Shown: piece after piece, positions 24,735 through 33,340 of the stretch
How positions within the stretch are numbered: the first letter of the stretch is position 1
How the letters are laid out: each line of letters begins with the position of its first letter
DNA from: Lebetimonas sp. JH292
GTDB lineage: Bacteria; Campylobacterota; Campylobacteria; Campylobacterales; Nautiliaceae
Direction of reading: 5' to 3'
Assembly: GCF_000523275.1 (NCBI RefSeq)
Contig: NZ_ATHQ01000001.1
Location: 1,309,289 to 1,373,288 of the forward strand
DNA length: 64,000 nucleotides
Position numbers and translations under genes: made by a program
Notes under the pieces: model-generated
The model's input: only the letters and a program-made list of their open reading frames with translations
What the model was told of the DNA's origin: nothing
The model's database searches: none

Positions 24735-25199
24735 ATGAAAAATAAATATTTGGAAATTTTAAAAAAGAGTTATTATCACCTTAATGAAAAAGATTTAAAA
24801 AAATTTGAAGAAATAATGGGTGAAGATGGTCTTGGAAAATGCAGGGCGAAATTTCATCTTTGGGGATTTTTGTTCGGATGGTTTTATCTGCTGTACAGAA
24901 AAGCACTTAACGAAGCTTTCGGAGTGTTGGTTGTCAGTTTAATGGTGGGATATGTTTCCCCTGTGGGTGTTATAATTGTAAATTCGCTGCTGGGCGGTTT
25001 TTGTTATTATTATTTATATCTGAACAAATTGGACAGGGATATACAAAACTGTGGGGGCATTCATAATCCTGATATTGAATGTGTAAAGAGAAAAGCAAAA
25101 CCTAATATCTGGTATGTTGTCGCGGCTGTTGCGGTTATTTTAATATTGGTATGGCCAATTGCTTTTTCATTAATTACAGGACATAATATTAGTGAGTAG
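24735..25199 (+). CDS. DUF2628-type membrane protein
   Basis: A 154-residue protein with a soluble start, then FHLWGFLFGWFYLLYRKALNEAF (about 41-63), the DUF2628 signature, two membrane segments to residue 95, a Cys-containing loop, and a last hydrophobic helix (VVAAVAVILILVWPIAFSLI). Function unknown. The last codons and the stop codon (AGTGAGTAG) are part of a heptamer repeat at 25190-25229, so the natural end may have been a little different. Confidence 0.7.
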   Translation: MKNKYLEILKKSYYHLNEKDLKKFEEIMGEDGLGKCRAKFHLWGFLFGWFYLLYRKALNEAFGVLVVSLMVGYVSPVGVIIVNSLLGGFCYYYLYLNKLDRDIQNCGGIHNPDIECVKRKAKPNIWYVVAAVAVILILVWPIAFSLITGHNISE

Positions 25200-25229
25200 T
25201 GAGTGGTGAGTGGTGAGTAGGCAGGATTG
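25190..25229 (+). repeat. AGTGAGT-type heptamer repeat at the DUF2628 gene end
   Basis: GTGAGTA GTGAGTG GTGAGTG GTGAGTA from 25192 onward, four near-perfect seven-base units. GGCAGGATTGGCGGG then follows, which may be the remains of the GC-rich core seen at other sites. It supplies the stop codon of the upstream gene and lies just before the purD promoter. Confidence 0.75.
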
Positions 25230-25240
25230 GCGGGTAATTT

Positions 25241-25248
25241 GATATAAT
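25241..25248 (+). promoter_or_regulatory. Extended -10 promoter for purD
   Basis: TTTGATATAATTTCG holds TG-A-TATAAT about 20 bases before the purD ATG, with AAAAAAGG as ribosome binding site. Confidence 0.6.
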
Positions 25249-25267
25249 TTCGTAAAAAAGGCTTATT

Positions 25268-26524
25268 ATGAAAAAAGTTTTAATAATCGGAAGCGGGGGA
25301 AGAGAATATGCCATCGGTTATCATTTAAAAAACGAAGCTGAAATCTTTTATGCACCTGGAAATGGGGCGACCGAGGATTTTGCCACAAATATAGATATAA
25401 AAGATTTTAATGAACTTGCTGATTTTGCAAAAAACAATAATATTGATTTGACTATAGTGGGGCCTGAAGATCCTTTGGTAAAAGGAATTGTCGATGTTTT
25501 TAAATCCCAAGGTCTTAGTGTTTTCGGGCCTAGCAAAGAAGCGGCAAGACTGGAAGGCAGCAAAGTGTATATGAAAAATTTTTTAAAAAAATACAATATT
25601 CCCACCGCTAAATATATTGAAACAGATGATAAAGACAAGGCTTATGAATTTATAGATTCAATGCAAAAAACACCGATTGTTGTAAAAGCGGACGGGCTTT
25701 GTGCCGGTAAAGGTGTAATTATCGCCAATAGCAAAAACGAAGCAAAAAAAACAGTGGAGGAAATGCTGAGCGGTAAAGCATTTGGGGAAGCGGGTAAAAA
25801 AGTCATAATTGAAGAATTTTTAGACGGCTTTGAACTTAGCATGTTTGCGATATGCGACGGGGAAGATTTTGTTTTGCTTCCGGCCGCACAGGATCATAAA
25901 AGACTTCTTGACGGAGATAAGGGGCCTAATACAGGCGGTATGGGAGCGTATGCGCCTACCCCTCTTGCCACGGAGGATATATATGAAAAAGTAAAAACAA
26001 AAATCATAAAGCCTACACTTGAAGGAATGAAAAATGAAGGCGCACCTTTTGAAGGTGTTTTGTTTACAGGACTTATGATAGTGGATAATGAACCTTATGT
26101 TCTTGAATATAATGTAAGATTCGGAGATCCTGAATGTGAGGAACTTATGCCTTTAATTGATAGCTCACTTTATGATATGTTTTATAACGGGGCGACCAAG
26201 CAGCTTGATAAAATTGATGTAAAAATAAAAGATACGGTTGCTGTGGGGGTTGTATGTGCAAGTAAAAATTATCCTTATTCAAGAAGCGAGCCTGCCGAAA
26301 TTACGATAGATAAATTAAACGGGTGTAACGGGTATATAGCCTTTGCCGGAGTTAAAAAAATGAATGGGAAACTTTATGCAACCGGCGGAAGAGTGTTAGT
26401 ATGTGTCGGGTTTGGAAAAAATGTTCAAAAAGCAAGGGATGAAGCATATAAAATAGTTGAAAAAGTTCATTTTGAAGGTAAAAAATACAGAAGTGACATT
26501 GCTTATCAGGCAATAGGAAAATAG
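25268..26524 (+). CDS. purD: Phosphoribosylamine-glycine ligase (GARS)
   Basis: Joins glycine to phosphoribosylamine with ATP in de novo purine synthesis. The 418-residue protein has the N-terminal GSGGREYAIGYHL and IVGPEDPLVKGIVD. The ATP-grasp part has VKADGLCAGKGV, DHKRLLDGDKGPNTGGMGAYAP, and FTGLMIVDNEPYVLEYNVRFGDPECE (metal-binding residues). The C-terminal domain has GRVLVCVGFG. The start is ATG 25268. The RDD gene follows its stop directly. Confidence 0.96.
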   Translation: MKKVLIIGSGGREYAIGYHLKNEAEIFYAPGNGATEDFATNIDIKDFNELADFAKNNNIDLTIVGPEDPLVKGIVDVFKSQGLSVFGPSKEAARLEGSKVYMKNFLKKYNIPTAKYIETDDKDKAYEFIDSMQKTPIVVKADGLCAGKGVIIANSKNEAKKTVEEMLSGKAFGEAGKKVIIEEFLDGFELSMFAICDGEDFVLLPAAQDHKRLLDGDKGPNTGGMGAYAPTPLATEDIYEKVKTKIIKPTLEGMKNEGAPFEGVLFTGLMIVDNEPYVLEYNVRFGDPECEELMPLIDSSLYDMFYNGATKQLDKIDVKIKDTVAVGVVCASKNYPYSRSEPAEITIDKLNGCNGYIAFAGVKKMNGKLYATGGRVLVCVGFGKNVQKARDEAYKIVEKVHFEGKKYRSDIAYQAIGK

Positions 26525-26968
26525 ATGCTTGGGGAAAAACTCAAAAGGGAAGAGCGGGAAACAGCTTCGATTTGGCAAAGAGCCATTTCCATGAGCATAG
26601 ATGACTTTTTAATAAGTTTTTTGGTTATTTTGGCCTTTTATGACAGATTTGCCAATGTGAAAACATATGAGGAAATGGTTTTATTAATTGATTCTCTTTT
26701 TGTTTATATTTTTTTGGCATATACACTTTATCATTGGATTTTTATTGCACTTTACGGTAAAACAATAGGGAAAATGCTCGTGAAAATAGAAATAATAGAT
26801 GTAGATTCATTTGACAAACCCAGTTTTTTAAGGGCGTTTATAAGAAGCGTGATGAGAAATTTTGATGAAATGTTTTTTTATTTAGGAATGATTTATGCTG
26901 TTTTTGACCCATACAACAGGGCAATTCATGATATTGTAGGAAAATGTGTTGCTGTTAAGAGTAATTAG
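26525..26968 (+). CDS. RDD family membrane protein
   Basis: A 147-residue inner membrane protein with the RDD signature: ASIWQRAISMSIDDFLISFLVI at the first helix (R and DD residues), a middle helix ending ALYGKTIGKMLVKIEI, and a last helix before YAVFDPYNRAIHDIVGK. RDD proteins are mostly uncharacterised; some are Na+/H+ transporters. It starts right after the purD stop and overlaps lptD by 23 bases, so it may be a fixed companion of lptD in this genome. Confidence 0.8.
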   Translation: MLGEKLKREERETASIWQRAISMSIDDFLISFLVILAFYDRFANVKTYEEMVLLIDSLFVYIFLAYTLYHWIFIALYGKTIGKMLVKIEIIDVDSFDKPSFLRAFIRSVMRNFDEMFFYLGMIYAVFDPYNRAIHDIVGKCVAVKSN

Positions 26969-28940
26969 TTTTTTAATTGTACCTTTTGTTGTATTTGCCT
27001 TAAAAATATATTCAACAGATGTAATTGAAAAAAAAGGGAACTATTTTCTTCAAAATCCGCTTATTATATATAAAAACAATATTTTTTTACAGGCTAAAAA
27101 CGGGGTAATAGAAAAAAATCATATAATAAAACTTTTTGGCAACGTAACTGTTTTTTATCAAAATCAGGATGTTTTGCTTGGCGATTCATTGCTGGCTTAT
27201 TCAAAAGAAAAAATCACAATAAAAAATATTTTCTTTTATGACAAAAATATAGACGGCTGGGTCAGATCAAATAAAGCCGATTCCAAAAAAAATATATTAT
27301 ATTTCAATAGCCCTTATTTTTCCACATGCTGCAGTGATAAGCCGGACTGGTTTATAAAGGCAAGCAGCGGAAATTATAACAGACTCTCAAAATTATTAAA
27401 ACTTAAAAATATTGTATTGGTTGTCCACAATGTACCTGTGTTTTATTTCCCTTATTGGCAGGTTAGTTTTAACAAAAAAAGAAGAAGCGGTCTTTTAAGG
27501 CCGTATATAGGATATTCAAACAAAGAAGGCTTATTATACTCTCAACCAATTTATTTTGTAACATCACTAAATTCCGATTTGGAAATAATACCTACTGTGC
27601 GTACCCAAAGGGGAAAAGGGGTTTATTCTGTTTTTAGGTTTGTTGATTCGCCTTATTCAGAGGGTAAAATAAAATTCGGTTTATTCAGCGACAAAAACAG
27701 TTATTATGAAAAAAACAATCTGGCACATAAAAAACATTATGGTTATTCATTGTATTATAAAAGAGATAAACTTTTTGGTGAAGACAAGCTGTATCTTGAT
27801 TTGAAATATGCAAATGATGTTGATTATTTCTATTTAGATGCTTACAATTACAGATTTGACACTTCTTATCTGACGGATAAAATAATAACTTCTTATTTGA
27901 AATATATAAGAGCTTTAAATAAAAATTATTACGGTATGTATTTTAAATATTTTATAGACACCTCACTTCTCAGTAACTCTGCAACCTGGCAGATTCTGCC
28001 GCAGATTAATTATCACCGTTTTTTGGAAAAAAGAGGGGTGTTTTTAGATTCACTTGATTTTAATATTTATAATTATTACAGAGCTAAAGGCTCTAATTTT
28101 ATTTTTTCCGATATTAATTTGCCGGTTTCATTTTATAAAAGTCTGTTTAATGATTATATGAAATTCAAGCTTACAGAAAATTTATATTCTGGATACGGAA
28201 AATATTATCAGAAAAATAATCTGGGGGTTTCTAAATATCTGTATTTAACGACCCAGCTTAAATTTTTTACTTCTTTGGCAAAAAGTTATAATAATTTTTA
28301 TCATATTATAAATCCTTCTTTTTCCATAAATATAAAAAATTATTCACATAAAGAAATCTATTCGGATTTGATAAATGTCCCCAAAATGAAAAATTATCTG
28401 CTTTTCAGCCTGTTTCAAATTTTTGAATTTAATAATTTAAACATTGATCATACATTAAATGAAATTTATTATCTTGATGATAGGAAATTTGCCGATTTGG
28501 AAAATATTTTAAATTTTTATTATTTAAATTATTATATTAATGAAAACAATAAGTATTCTGTGGATGAGGGGAAAATAGATTATAATAATATAAAATTTGG
28601 TTATAATAATGGTAAAATTGATTATTTTATATCGCATCTATATCAAAGGGATAATTTAAAATCCGTTACACTTGGAGGCGGATATAAACCAAATATATAT
28701 AAAAGATATTATTTTGAATATTCGTTTGATTTAAACGAAAAATATATAAAATACTGGATGTTGGGGGTTAGTATGAATAAAAAATGTTATAAATATGAAA
28801 TAAGCTTTAAACAAGACAGGGTTCCTGTGCTGGAAACAAGTGGAACAAATTACAGAAAAGACAATATAATTAATCTGTCGGTGGAATTTTATCCGATAGG
28901 CGGCGTAAATCAATCATTTATTTTTAAAGGAAACAAATGA
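26946..28940 (+). CDS. lptD: LPS-assembly outer membrane protein LptD
   Basis: Beta-barrel that places lipopolysaccharide in the outer leaflet. The 664 residues have a signal peptide (VISFLIVPFVVFA), the LptA-like jellyroll (about 20-140: KNNIFLQAKNGVIEKNHIIKLFGNVTVFYQNQDVLLGDSL), and then a barrel. The barrel starts with the conserved VPVFYFPYWQVSFNKKRRSGLLRPYIGYSNKEG, here split as VPVFYFPYWQ and RRSGLLRPYIGYS. A Cys pair (FSTCCSD) is present near residue 120. The start is GTG 26946 inside the RDD gene. It is shorter than E. coli LptD, as usual for the phylum. Confidence 0.88.
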   Translation: MLLLRVISFLIVPFVVFALKIYSTDVIEKKGNYFLQNPLIIYKNNIFLQAKNGVIEKNHIIKLFGNVTVFYQNQDVLLGDSLLAYSKEKITIKNIFFYDKNIDGWVRSNKADSKKNILYFNSPYFSTCCSDKPDWFIKASSGNYNRLSKLLKLKNIVLVVHNVPVFYFPYWQVSFNKKRRSGLLRPYIGYSNKEGLLYSQPIYFVTSLNSDLEIIPTVRTQRGKGVYSVFRFVDSPYSEGKIKFGLFSDKNSYYEKNNLAHKKHYGYSLYYKRDKLFGEDKLYLDLKYANDVDYFYLDAYNYRFDTSYLTDKIITSYLKYIRALNKNYYGMYFKYFIDTSLLSNSATWQILPQINYHRFLEKRGVFLDSLDFNIYNYYRAKGSNFIFSDINLPVSFYKSLFNDYMKFKLTENLYSGYGKYYQKNNLGVSKYLYLTTQLKFFTSLAKSYNNFYHIINPSFSINIKNYSHKEIYSDLINVPKMKNYLLFSLFQIFEFNNLNIDHTLNEIYYLDDRKFADLENILNFYYLNYYINENNKYSVDEGKIDYNNIKFGYNNGKIDYFISHLYQRDNLKSVTLGGGYKPNIYKRYYFEYSFDLNEKYIKYWMLGVSMNKKCYKYEISFKQDRVPVLETSGTNYRKDNIINLSVEFYPIGGVNQSFIFKGNK

Positions 28941-30340
28941 AAACAGAAACCAAGGTGGGAATATTTGTTTTTTTGGGAATTTTGTCGATACTCTATCTGA
29001 CGTTTCAGGTAAAATCCCTTCAGGATTTTAATCAGAAAGGTTATACTCTTTATGCTTATATTAATGATGCAAGCGGGCTTGAAAAAAAAGCAAAAGTAAA
29101 ATTAAGAGGCGTTGAAATAGGTAAAGTAGAAGATTTAAAACTTAATAATTCTTTAGTGAAATTAAAACTTATAATAAAGCAAGGGGTTAAAATACCAAAA
29201 GGAAGCATGGTTACCCTGGCTCAGGATAATATGCTCGGCGGAAAATATGTAAAAATAATCCCTTCTAAAAATCATATTTACTATTCAAAAAACGAAACAA
29301 TAAAAAAATATTTAAATGCGGCTTCTTTAGATGATTTGATGAATAATGTCAACAGTGCCGTCGATGATGTAAAAGTATTGATCAAAAAATTAAATAAAAC
29401 TCTCGATAAAAACACTATAAATAATTTTCACCAGATTTTGGCAAATATAAAAGACGCTTCTGTTGATTTGAAATCGGTTATAAAAAATGCAAATAAAAAA
29501 ATACCGAGTCTGCTTGATAACGCAAATGAATTGATTGCCACTTATAAAGACATAGGGATAAAAATAAACAAAAAAATTCCCGATATTATAAATAAGTCGG
29601 ACACACTTCTTGCTAAACTCAATAAAACAGGCGATACCCTTAATTCCAAATTAGGCCCCACCATTGACGAATATAAAAAATTAGGGGTTAATGCCAATTC
29701 TATTCTTAACGATAATAAAAAAAGTATAAAAACAGCGATAGCTTCGGCTAAAGATTTTTTTGTAAGCGGGGGTGAAAGCTTTAAAAAAATTGACAAACTT
29801 CTTTCAAGTGCGACAAAATCCCAAATTGAAGTTGAATTTAACAATAAATTTCTTTCACGTGATAGTTATTCAAAATCTTACGCACAGATTGCTTATTTGC
29901 CGACTCCGACAAAATATTATATTCTGGGTGTGACTTCCTCAAAAGATTATTCCAATCTGGATAATATAAATAAAAACCATATTAAAAATAAATCATATAT
30001 TACTGCCGAATATGGAAAAAGATTTGATAATCTCTTAATAAGAGGCGGTATTATAGAAAGCACGGGAGGAATCGGAGCCGATTATTTCTTAGACCATGAC
30101 AAAGTAATTTTAAGTTCCGAAATATATGATTTTAACGCCGTAAACGATATAAGGGGCACTAACCCTCATTTAAATTTAGCAGCCAAATATATATATCTAA
30201 AACATCTTGAATTTTTAGGCGGATTTGAAAATATTTTAAATTCGCGTGCTGCTTCACTGTTTTTGGGTCTTGGTATAAGGTTCAGAGACAATGATTTAAA
30301 AAGTATAATTTCAGGGGGTGCAACATCATTTCTGAAATAA
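28937..30340 (+). CDS. MCE/MlaD family protein with coiled coil and beta-rich C-terminal domain
   Basis: Lipid transport protein anchored in the inner membrane. One N-terminal helix (VGIFVFLGILSILYLTF) precedes a single MCE domain (about 35-120, with LRGVEIGKVEDLKLNNS and DNMLGGKYVKIIPS). A long helical stretch follows (about 130-290, periodic LLDNANELIATYKDIG-type heptads). The last 160 residues form a beta-rich region with alternating patterns (YAQIAYLPTPTKYYILGVT, YITAEYGKRF). The tail could be a barrel reaching the outer membrane. MlaE and MlaF homologues are absent nearby. Its start overlaps the lptD stop. Confidence 0.8.
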   Translation: MKTETKVGIFVFLGILSILYLTFQVKSLQDFNQKGYTLYAYINDASGLEKKAKVKLRGVEIGKVEDLKLNNSLVKLKLIIKQGVKIPKGSMVTLAQDNMLGGKYVKIIPSKNHIYYSKNETIKKYLNAASLDDLMNNVNSAVDDVKVLIKKLNKTLDKNTINNFHQILANIKDASVDLKSVIKNANKKIPSLLDNANELIATYKDIGIKINKKIPDIINKSDTLLAKLNKTGDTLNSKLGPTIDEYKKLGVNANSILNDNKKSIKTAIASAKDFFVSGGESFKKIDKLLSSATKSQIEVEFNNKFLSRDSYSKSYAQIAYLPTPTKYYILGVTSSKDYSNLDNINKNHIKNKSYITAEYGKRFDNLLIRGGIIESTGGIGADYFLDHDKVILSSEIYDFNAVNDIRGTNPHLNLAAKYIYLKHLEFLGGFENILNSRAASLFLGLGIRFRDNDLKSIISGGATSFLK

Positions 30341-30588
30341 AAAAAGCCTGTAAAATCCTACATATTAAACCTTTAAGCACCGCAAAAGAAATAGAAAAAA
30401 ATTATAAGAAACTTGCTAAAAAATATCATTCCGACACAGGAGGGAATGAAGAAAAAATGAAAGAAATAAACAAAGCCTATAATATTTTAAAAGATTATAT
30501 AAAAAACTTTAAATTTACATTCAGCGAAGATGAAATAAAAAAACAGTACCCGGAGGAATTTCATAAAAATTTTAAGGTTTTTGAATGA
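30328..30588 (+). CDS. Small J-domain-like protein with HSD instead of HPD and no standard start
   Basis: About 86 residues. KACKILHIKPLSTAKEIEKNYKKLAKKYHSDTGGN and NKAYNILKDYI outline helices I-IV of a J domain, with the invariant HPD replaced by HSD at KYHSDTGG. Without the proline, stimulation of DnaK is doubtful. The open frame has no ATG, GTG or TTG at the beginning; the best candidates are ATC 30325 or ATT 30328, six to nine bases after AGGGGG inside the end of the MCE gene. The stop overlaps the next gene as ATGA. The coding nature is well supported, the start is not. Confidence 0.62.
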   Translation: MSEIKKACKILHIKPLSTAKEIEKNYKKLAKKYHSDTGGNEEKMKEINKAYNILKDYIKNFKFTFSEDEIKKQYPEEFHKNFKVFE

Positions 30589-31175
30589 AATTATCAACGG
30601 AAGAGATTATTTATCAGTTAAACAATATTATAGATAAAACTATTTTTAACAATTTGTTAATTTTAAGCATAAATGAAAGGTCAATTTTTCTCTCCCGTGA
30701 AATCGGATTAAAAAATTCTTTTGTAGAAGGTGATATGCTGTTTATTGAACCTATTTTTTCCCCTGTGAACAAAGAAACTGTAATAGGTGCCGTGAGTGAG
30801 TTTAGAGAATTGGTTATAATAGACGAGCTTAAAAATGCTTTTGATATAACGGATGATTATATTTATAACGAAGCAAATAGAATTTATGAAGAAAAAATAA
30901 TTCCTAAAATGCATAAATTCCGCTTGGGAGAGAGTATAATTTCAATTGAGAATAAAAATATTTTATTGGTTGATTTAGGCTCTAATACCGCACTTACCCT
31001 TTTATGTGCCATTAAAAGCTGTATAAATGCAAAAGTTTTAAAAATAAATGTTGCCGTGCCTTTTATTTCAAAAGAATCAGCCGATAAAATAGAAAAAATT
31101 GTAGATAATCTTTTTTATATTCAAAAACTAAAAGATTATATAGATACCGAATTTTATATTAAGGAGAATAAATGA
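30585..31175 (+). CDS. Phosphoribosyltransferase-like protein
   Basis: A 196-residue protein that follows the outline of the stand-alone PRTase family. It has an ETVIGAVSEF segment (about 63-73), a helical insertion ending MHKFRLGESI, and NILLVDLGSNTALTLLCAIKSC where the PRPP loop (vvDDGiATGaT) should be. The loop acidic and Gly residues are partly lost (VDLGSNTA), so PRPP binding is uncertain. It lies between the J-domain gene and pnp with four-base overlaps on both sides. Function unknown. Confidence 0.6.
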   Translation: MKLSTEEIIYQLNNIIDKTIFNNLLILSINERSIFLSREIGLKNSFVEGDMLFIEPIFSPVNKETVIGAVSEFRELVIIDELKNAFDITDDYIYNEANRIYEEKIIPKMHKFRLGESIISIENKNILLVDLGSNTALTLLCAIKSCINAKVLKINVAVPFISKESADKIEKIVDNLFYIQKLKDYIDTEFYIKENK

Positions 31176-33340
31176 GTTGCAGTGTAGAATTAAAAGTTAA
31201 TAACAGAGTTCAGAAATTTGTTTTAAATAAGCTAGCTAAACAGGCAAATTCGTCTGTATGGTTTCAAGACGGAAATACGGTAATGATTGCTACGCTTACG
31301 TATAATCCGGATGAACTTGTGGAAGAGGATTTTGTGCCTCTTGTGGTTCAATATGTCGAAAAAGCCTATGCGGTTGGAAAAATTCCTGCAGGGTTTGTAA
31401 AAAGAGAACAAAAACCGGGGGATTTTGAAACCCTAACAGCCAGAATAGTTGACAGAAGCCTCAGGCCTCTGTTTCCTAAAGAATACGGATACAATACCGT
31501 TCTTACTATTATGGCGGTAAGTGCGGATGAAGAGAGTGACCTGCAGGCTGCTGCCATGAATGCCGCCGCATCCTGCATGTATTTAAGTGATTTGCCTTTT
31601 TCAAAAATGGTTTACGGGGTAAGACTTACCAGAATAGACGGTAAAATAATTGTGAACCCTACATTAAGTGAGCTTGAAAAAGGAGAATTTAATCTGTTTG
31701 TTACCGGAAGCAAAGACGAGCTTTTAATGATAGAATTTGCCGCCCAGGGTCAGGAAGATATTGAGATTATTCCTGTCGAAGATATAATGCTTGACGGGGC
31801 GCCTATTGAAAATACAATCGTAAATTATAAAACAAATGAAATAAAAGAAGATGATTTAATAGAAGTTTTAAAAGTTGCTCAAAATGCTATAAAAGAGGGT
31901 GTTAAAGCCTATGAGGAAGGTTTAAAAGAATTTAAAAAAGCCCCTGCCGAATTTAAAGAGAGAGTTGAAAAAGACCCGGGTGAATATATTGAAACAATAA
32001 AAGAAAAATATATAGATGAATTAAAAGAAATAATAAAATATTTGAGCAAAAGCGAAAGGGATTATTTATTAAAACAATTTGCAAGAAAAATAGCAGGTTT
32101 ACTAAATAAAGAAGAAGATTATGATGTTATTTTAAAAGCTGTAAAAACAGTTAAAAGAGAAATTGTAAGAGGTATGATTTTATATGAGGGAATCAGGGCA
32201 GACGGAAGAAAACTCGATGAAATAAGGCCTATAAGTATAGAGACAAACGTTCTTCCAAGAGCACACGGAAGCTGTCTGTTTACAAGAGGACAGACCCAGG
32301 CTTTGGCTGTTGCAACCAGAGGCGGTGATATGGATGCCCAGGTTTACGGAAATTTGACAGATAAAGAAGAAAAGCTTGAAAGATTTATGCTTCATTATAA
32401 TTTTCCGGCTTTTTCAGTAGGTGAAGCGGAAAGATTGGGACCTCCGAGCAGAAGGGAACTGGGTCATGGAAATTTGGCAAAAAGGGCAATTGAGCCGCTC
32501 TTAGACCCGGAATTTGATGAAACAGTAAGGGTTGTAAGTGAAATACTTGAAAGTAACGGAAGTAGCTCAATGGCTACGATCTGTGCAGGTTCTTTGGCAT
32601 TAAAAGCCGCAAAAGTCCCTTTACTTAAAATGGCGGCGGGAATTGCAATGGGTCTTATAAGTGAAGGTGATAAATATGCGGTACTTACTGATATTATGGG
32701 GCTTGAAGATCATGACGGAGATATGGATTTTAAAGTCGGAGGAACTTATGAAGGAATAACCGCTATGCAGATGGATATAAAATTAGGGGGAATTTCTCTT
32801 GATGTTTTAAAAGAGGCCCTTTATCAGGCTAGGGACGCAAGATGTTATATACTCGAACTTATGGAAAAAGCCGCAAAAGAGATTAAATATAACGAAGCTG
32901 TGCTTCCAAAAGCTATTAGTTTTAAAGTCGAACCGGATAAAATTATAGATATTATAGGTACTGCGGGTAAAACCGTAAAAGATATCATTTCTAAATTCGG
33001 AGTAACAATAGATTTGGATAGAGTCAGCGGAAAAGTGAAAATTTTCGGTGAAAGTCATGAGCAGCTTCAGGCAACAAAAGATTATATATTAAATGTGATT
33101 TGTAAAGATGACAAACCGAAAATTCCTGATTTTAAAACAGGTGAAATAATAGAAGGAAAAGTAAGTAAAATCGTAGATTTCGGTCTTTTTGTAGAATTGG
33201 TACCAGGTGTTGAGGGGCTTTTGCATAAATCAAAACTCAACGGAAAAAATCCGGAAGATTTCAATGTTGGGGATAAAATAAAAGTAAAAGTGCTTTCTCA
33301 AAGCGGATTTAAAATAGAGCTTGCTTTAGTGGAGGAGTGA
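31172..33340 (+). CDS. pnp: Polyribonucleotide nucleotidyltransferase (PNPase)
   Basis: Phosphorolytic 3'-5' exoribonuclease in RNA turnover. The 722 residues carry two RNase PH domains (the second with GSCLFTRGQTQALAVATRG and SNGSSSMATICAGSLALKAAKVP) and a KH domain (IIDIIGTAGKTVKDIISKFGV, about 590-610). A final S1 domain follows (EGKVSKIVDFGLFVELVPGVEGLLHKSKL region). The ATG follows AAGGAGAATAA. Both neighbours overlap it, so it is inside a tightly packed operon. Confidence 0.97.
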   Translation: MSCSVELKVNNRVQKFVLNKLAKQANSSVWFQDGNTVMIATLTYNPDELVEEDFVPLVVQYVEKAYAVGKIPAGFVKREQKPGDFETLTARIVDRSLRPLFPKEYGYNTVLTIMAVSADEESDLQAAAMNAAASCMYLSDLPFSKMVYGVRLTRIDGKIIVNPTLSELEKGEFNLFVTGSKDELLMIEFAAQGQEDIEIIPVEDIMLDGAPIENTIVNYKTNEIKEDDLIEVLKVAQNAIKEGVKAYEEGLKEFKKAPAEFKERVEKDPGEYIETIKEKYIDELKEIIKYLSKSERDYLLKQFARKIAGLLNKEEDYDVILKAVKTVKREIVRGMILYEGIRADGRKLDEIRPISIETNVLPRAHGSCLFTRGQTQALAVATRGGDMDAQVYGNLTDKEEKLERFMLHYNFPAFSVGEAERLGPPSRRELGHGNLAKRAIEPLLDPEFDETVRVVSEILESNGSSSMATICAGSLALKAAKVPLLKMAAGIAMGLISEGDKYAVLTDIMGLEDHDGDMDFKVGGTYEGITAMQMDIKLGGISLDVLKEALYQARDARCYILELMEKAAKEIKYNEAVLPKAISFKVEPDKIIDIIGTAGKTVKDIISKFGVTIDLDRVSGKVKIFGESHEQLQATKDYILNVICKDDKPKIPDFKTGEIIEGKVSKIVDFGLFVELVPGVEGLLHKSKLNGKNPEDFNVGDKIKVKVLSQSGFKIELALVEE

